Part shown: positions 61,548 to 64,000 of the stretch, one piece after another
How positions within the stretch are numbered: the stretch's first letter is position 1
How the letters are laid out: every line of letters begins with the position of its first letter
Assembly: GCF_014698845.1 (NCBI RefSeq)
Contig: NZ_JACJTV010000004.1
Coordinates: 244,079-308,078, forward strand
Source: Coleofasciculus sp. FACHB-1120
GTDB taxonomy: Bacteria > Cyanobacteriota > Cyanobacteriia > Cyanobacteriales > FACHB-T130
DNA length: 64,000 bases
Direction of reading: 5' to 3'
Translations under genes and position numbers: made by a program
Notes under the pieces: generated by a model
Told to the model about the DNA's origin: nothing
The model's database searches: none
What the model saw: the letters and a program-made list of their open reading frames with translations, nothing else

Positions 61548-61993
61548 AGCCTGCATCTGAAAATAGGACTAAGGAGTGTTCGCGTAGCGGCACTCTCTTC
61601 GCGGACTGAGGACTAAATTTTTAGTTCTCAGTCTTTTCTTGCTAAATCGAGTGGCACGAGGAAAAATCACTGGATGTCATTGTGCAGAAAAAGCAGTCAT
61701 CGGCAGTGATTTTCCTATCTAACAATCTTTTTAAAAACCACCGCAATCGGCAATATCAAAAGATACTTTGCTGCTACGGTTACTGCTGCCAGTAGAAAGC
61801 ATATCGTGAGGATTGCTCTTTGCCTTTTTGCTTTTATTTTTAATATCAGGCAAACTTAGTTTAGGGAACTTCATAGAACTGCTTAATTTTTAAAACACTA
61901 TTGACAAATTAATTGATATATGTAAAAAATGCCTGCGGGCGTCTGTCGCCAGTGCTTGACGGGAAGCGAATCAGGAGTAGGGGAAATCTCAAA
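61548..61993. other. Intergenic region with terminator
   Basis: It holds the terminator at 61603-61638 and a longer AT-rich part with no gene. A GTG start with AGGGGAAA upstream opens the next gene at 61994. Confidence 0.5.
61603..61638 (+). terminator. Rho-independent terminator after the EF-G gene
   Basis: gactgaggacta pairs with tagttctcagtc (one G-T pair) with an AT-rich loop, followed by TTTTC. Confidence 0.8.
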
Positions 61994-63112
61994 GTGAACA
62001 TTCTGCTAGTGGAAGATGATGAGCGTTTGGCACAAGCTCTCACCAAAACCCTCAGCGATCGCAATTATGTAATCGACCGGGCAGCCGATGGGCAAGCAGG
62101 CTGGCAATTCGCACGGGCTGGCACCTATGATTTGATTTTGCTAGATGTGATGCTGCCCGCACTCGATGGCATCAGTCTTTGCCAGCGGCTACGTTCTTTA
62201 GGGCGGCTAATGCCGATTCTCTTATACGCTGCCCATGAAATTGATGGCGATAAAGTCATGGCACTGGATGCTGGTGCGGATGATTATGTCCTCAAACCCT
62301 TTGATTTAGAAGAAGTAGCGGCTCGTGTCCGCACTCTCCTGTGTCATTGCTGTTTATTAAAACCGCCAATTCTGAAGAATGGCAGCCTAGGTCTTGACCC
62401 GCCTACCTTAGAGGGACGCTATGAAGGGCAAAATTTGCACCTCACCCCCAAACAATATGCGCTACTAGAACTATTTGTGCGCTGTCCAGATCAAGTCTTT
62501 AGCAGCAGTGAGCTTCTAGAACACCTCTGGTCGTTTGAGCAACCACCCGCTGAAGAAACCGTCCGTTCTCACATTAAAGGGTTGCGGCAGAAACTAAGAG
62601 CCGCAGGCGCTCCCACCGATCTGATTGAGACGGTTTATGGATTGGGATATCGTCTCAAGCAAGCTCGATGCCATCCTCCAATCCGAGGGGTATCCTCCAC
62701 CCTACAGCCGCCGCCGACTCCTGCCCAAACGCAGGCAGCAGTGGCGAAAGTCTGGGAGCGCTTGCAAGGAGAGATTATCTCCCGGATAGATGTTGTTGAA
62801 GAGGCAACCACTGCCTTATTGAGAGACGAATTAGGCTTGGAGGAGCGCCACCGAGCAGTTTGGGCAGCTCACAAGCTGGCGGGTTCTTTAGGGATGTTTG
62901 GGTTTCCGTGGGGTTCTCAACTGGCTCGTCAGCTTGAACATAGCTTTCAACCAGAGACGCCATTAGATCGGGATATAGCGCAACACTTATGCGAATTAGT
63001 TGCGGATCTCCGGTGCGAACTGCGGCAACCTCCAGCAATCGGGCGCAAAATTCGCTCGGTGTCGGTGGATGTAGAAATGCAAGAGAGGATGTCTCAGGTT
63101 AAATCTGGTTGA
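61994..63112 (+). CDS. Response regulator with REC, winged-helix and Hpt domains
   Basis: The start is GTG 61994 (VNILLVEDDERLAQALTKTL), with AGGGGAAA 9-16 bp upstream; the frame is open to 61913 but those residues are not family-like. The 372-residue protein has a receiver (acidic EDD, D51 in LILLDVMLPALDG, K in VLKPF), an OmpR-type winged helix (LTPKQYALLELFVRCPDQ, ending TVYGLGYRLK) and, after a Pro-rich linker, a C-terminal Hpt-like four-helix region with HKLAGSLGMFGF (His about 293). REC-wHTH-Hpt fusion proteins are typical of cyanobacteria; they may serve both as transcription factor and phosphotransfer partner. No kinase is next to it. The DUF4864 gene follows. Confidence 0.9.
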   Translation: MNILLVEDDERLAQALTKTLSDRNYVIDRAADGQAGWQFARAGTYDLILLDVMLPALDGISLCQRLRSLGRLMPILLYAAHEIDGDKVMALDAGADDYVLKPFDLEEVAARVRTLLCHCCLLKPPILKNGSLGLDPPTLEGRYEGQNLHLTPKQYALLELFVRCPDQVFSSSELLEHLWSFEQPPAEETVRSHIKGLRQKLRAAGAPTDLIETVYGLGYRLKQARCHPPIRGVSSTLQPPPTPAQTQAAVAKVWERLQGEIISRIDVVEEATTALLRDELGLEERHRAVWAAHKLAGSLGMFGFPWGSQLARQLEHSFQPETPLDRDIAQHLCELVADLRCELRQPPAIGRKIRSVSVDVEMQERMSQVKSG

Positions 63113-63175
63113 TTGACGCTAATGGAGTTCTTGGCTCATTTCGATACGGCTTGCCAACCCAGATTAAAATTCCCG

Positions 63176-63634
63176 ATGAGTCAAAATAATTTTCAGATGC
63201 GTTTCGTCCGTTGTTTCCTGAAATTCTTGCTGGCTTTTTTACTTGTCACCTTACCTGTTAAGGCTCAACAAATGGAAATAACCGATAGCGATCGCTTAAC
63301 TATTCGTGCTGTCATTTCTAGCCAACTGGAAGCGTTTCAAAAAGACGATGCTGAAGGTGCTTTCTCCTTTGCTAGCCCAAAAATTCAAGCTCAATTCGAG
63401 ACGCCAGAGAACTTTTTGCGGATGGTGAAAGTTGCTTATCAGCCAGTTTATCGTCCTCGTTCCGTGATGTTTGAGAACATGACCACCATTGAAGGATTCC
63501 CGGCTCAGCAAGTGCTGCTACTCGATCAAGATGGGAATTTAGTCAGGGCACTTTATCTGATGAAAAAGCAATCTCAGGGTAAATGGAAAATTACTGGCTG
63601 TTATTTAGTGCCCGTAAAAGGGGAAACGGTTTAA
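63176..63634 (+). CDS. DUF4864 secreted/periplasmic protein
   Basis: The 152-residue protein, from ATG 63176, has a signal peptide (MRFVRCFLKFLLAFLLVTLP, cleavage near KAQQ); ATG 63197 is an equally good start. The mature part is an NTF2-like DUF4864 domain: ISSQLEAFQKDDAEGAFSFA, SPKIQAQFETPENFLRMV and the C-terminal LYLMKKQSQGKWKITGCYLV. Function unknown. It follows the regulator gene by about 60 bp and may be co-transcribed with it. No Shine-Dalgarno is clear. Confidence 0.85.
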   Translation: MSQNNFQMRFVRCFLKFLLAFLLVTLPVKAQQMEITDSDRLTIRAVISSQLEAFQKDDAEGAFSFASPKIQAQFETPENFLRMVKVAYQPVYRPRSVMFENMTTIEGFPAQQVLLLDQDGNLVRALYLMKKQSQGKWKITGCYLVPVKGETV

Positions 63635-63709
63635 ATAAGACCTCTTGCGGAATTGAGTAAAATCAGCTAAACAAAGTTTAATGAATTGATAGTTATAGTT
63701 CCTAAATTG

Positions 63710-63893
63710 ATGCGTTACAAAAAAGCACTTGCATTGTCTAAATCTGACTTTAAAAGAATGTACGGGGTGAAACCGGAAACATTTTGGATGATGGTGAAAG
63801 TAGTACGGGATGGGAAAGAGGGCAGCCGTGGCAGCCATGCATCTATCCCAATTCCCGACCAAATCTTGTTAACAAGAGCAGTATTGGCGCGAG
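63710..63893 (+). pseudogene. IS5-family transposase, N-terminal fragment
   Basis: MRYKKALALSKSDFKRMYGV and KPETFWMMVKVV, followed by a PDQILL segment, match the N-terminal HTH part of an IS5-type transposase. The frame is cut at 63893, where an IS1-family end begins (ggtagtgct). The rest of the IS5 gene is not visible. The element was therefore interrupted by the IS1-like insertion. Confidence 0.7.
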
Positions 63894-64000
63894 GGTAGTG
63901 CTGAATAGTAATGGTCACGAACGAAGAGAGGCATTGTAATGATGCACAAAGTACCAAATTGCCCCAATATGATTGCTCAATTTTTTAGAGAACGATAACG
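63894..64000 (-). mobile_element. IS1-family element, right end and transposase C-terminus (continues past the window)
   Basis: Minus-strand LSFSKKLSNHIGAIWYFVHH and YNASLRS end at the stop 63917-63915. The end is ggtagtgctgaa at 63894, matching the two fragments at 43409 and 43705. The element may be complete beyond the window; this copy has no stop in the visible part. Confidence 0.8.

Noticed and set aside
1..64000. tRNA, rRNA, tmRNA or RNase P RNA genes
   Set aside because: I scanned the intergenic regions by eye for T-loop-like GGTTCGAATCC and RNase P core words and found none; a covariance-model search would be needed to be sure.
1..64000. CRISPR arrays
   Set aside because: No regularly spaced 23-40-bp repeats with unique spacers were seen; the tandem repeats found are all coding.

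Overview
The window is a chromosomal segment of a cyanobacterium. Evidence: photosystem I PsaC, a helical carotenoid protein of the OCP family, CcsA, a CRR7-type NDH-1 factor, CofH, many GCGATCGC (HIP1) palindromes, and several cyanobacteria-typical families (DUF2854, KGK, AvaK/DUF2382, Uma2). The genus cannot be fixed from what I can see. Gene families are assigned by eye from the protein sequences, without any database search.

Layout. 1-7.5 kb: the end of a helical carotenoid protein gene, an acetoacetate-decarboxylase-like gene, three minus-strand envelope or glycan-type genes (DUF2079 protein, DUF4214-like/methyltransferase, PIG-V-like mannosyltransferase), dxr, and a methyltransferase. 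7.65-12.27 kb: what I read as a decayed Tn7-like transposon sitting immediately downstream of glmS, the classical attTn7 site. Its two ends carry repeats strongly resembling TnsB-binding sites (three spaced on the left, two abutting on the right). It holds a TnsD C-terminal remnant, a large TPR-CHAT gene and a NifS-like fragment. 12.3-18.9 kb: glmS with an in-frame triplicated segment, psaC with a one-residue insertion, two tandem hsp20 genes, crr7, DUF2854, two small unknown genes and a stand-alone receiver protein. 19-20.5 kb: a gene graveyard with a STAND/WD40-type linker remnant and a trypsin-co-occurring-domain remnant.

20.5-35.6 kb: a GH13 amylase-family enzyme, a fasciclin protein, an ABC ATPase, a small membrane protein followed by a PanE-like reductase, a prolyl-4-hydroxylase-like oxygenase, a DUF697 GTPase, two histidine kinases and an OmpR-type regulator, DUF937, a saccharopine-dehydrogenase-like protein and a HAD phosphatase. 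35.9-43.4 kb: purT, a translationally coupled SLH / glycoside-hydrolase-like pair with WG repeats, an M48 peptidase, a GlsB-like protein, and a Tat molybdopterin protein with a nearby cytochrome b. 43.4-44 kb: stacked IS1-family and IS630-like remnants. 44-49.3 kb: a KGK protein, ccsA, DUF3352, cofH. 50-56.6 kb: a membrane glycosyltransferase, ltrA between two copies of a ~150-bp repeat, rtcB broken by a single in-frame TAG, a small RemA-like protein and an SPL-type radical SAM protein. 57-64 kb: an AvaK/LEA-like repeat protein, a Uma2 protein, a secondary EF-G resembling mitochondrial EF-G1, a REC-wHTH-Hpt regulator, a DUF4864 protein, and an IS5-family transposase start cut by an IS1-family end that runs off the window.

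How it fits together: most of the window is ordinary housekeeping, photosynthesis and stress genes in short transcription units separated by clear hairpin terminators. The accessory parts are the attTn7 island, the 19-20.5 kb graveyard and the IS clusters at 43.4-44 kb and 63.7-64 kb. The strongest lead is the Tn7-like remnant at glmS carrying a CHAT-protease-like gene as apparent cargo, next to a glmS that itself has an unusual internal expansion.
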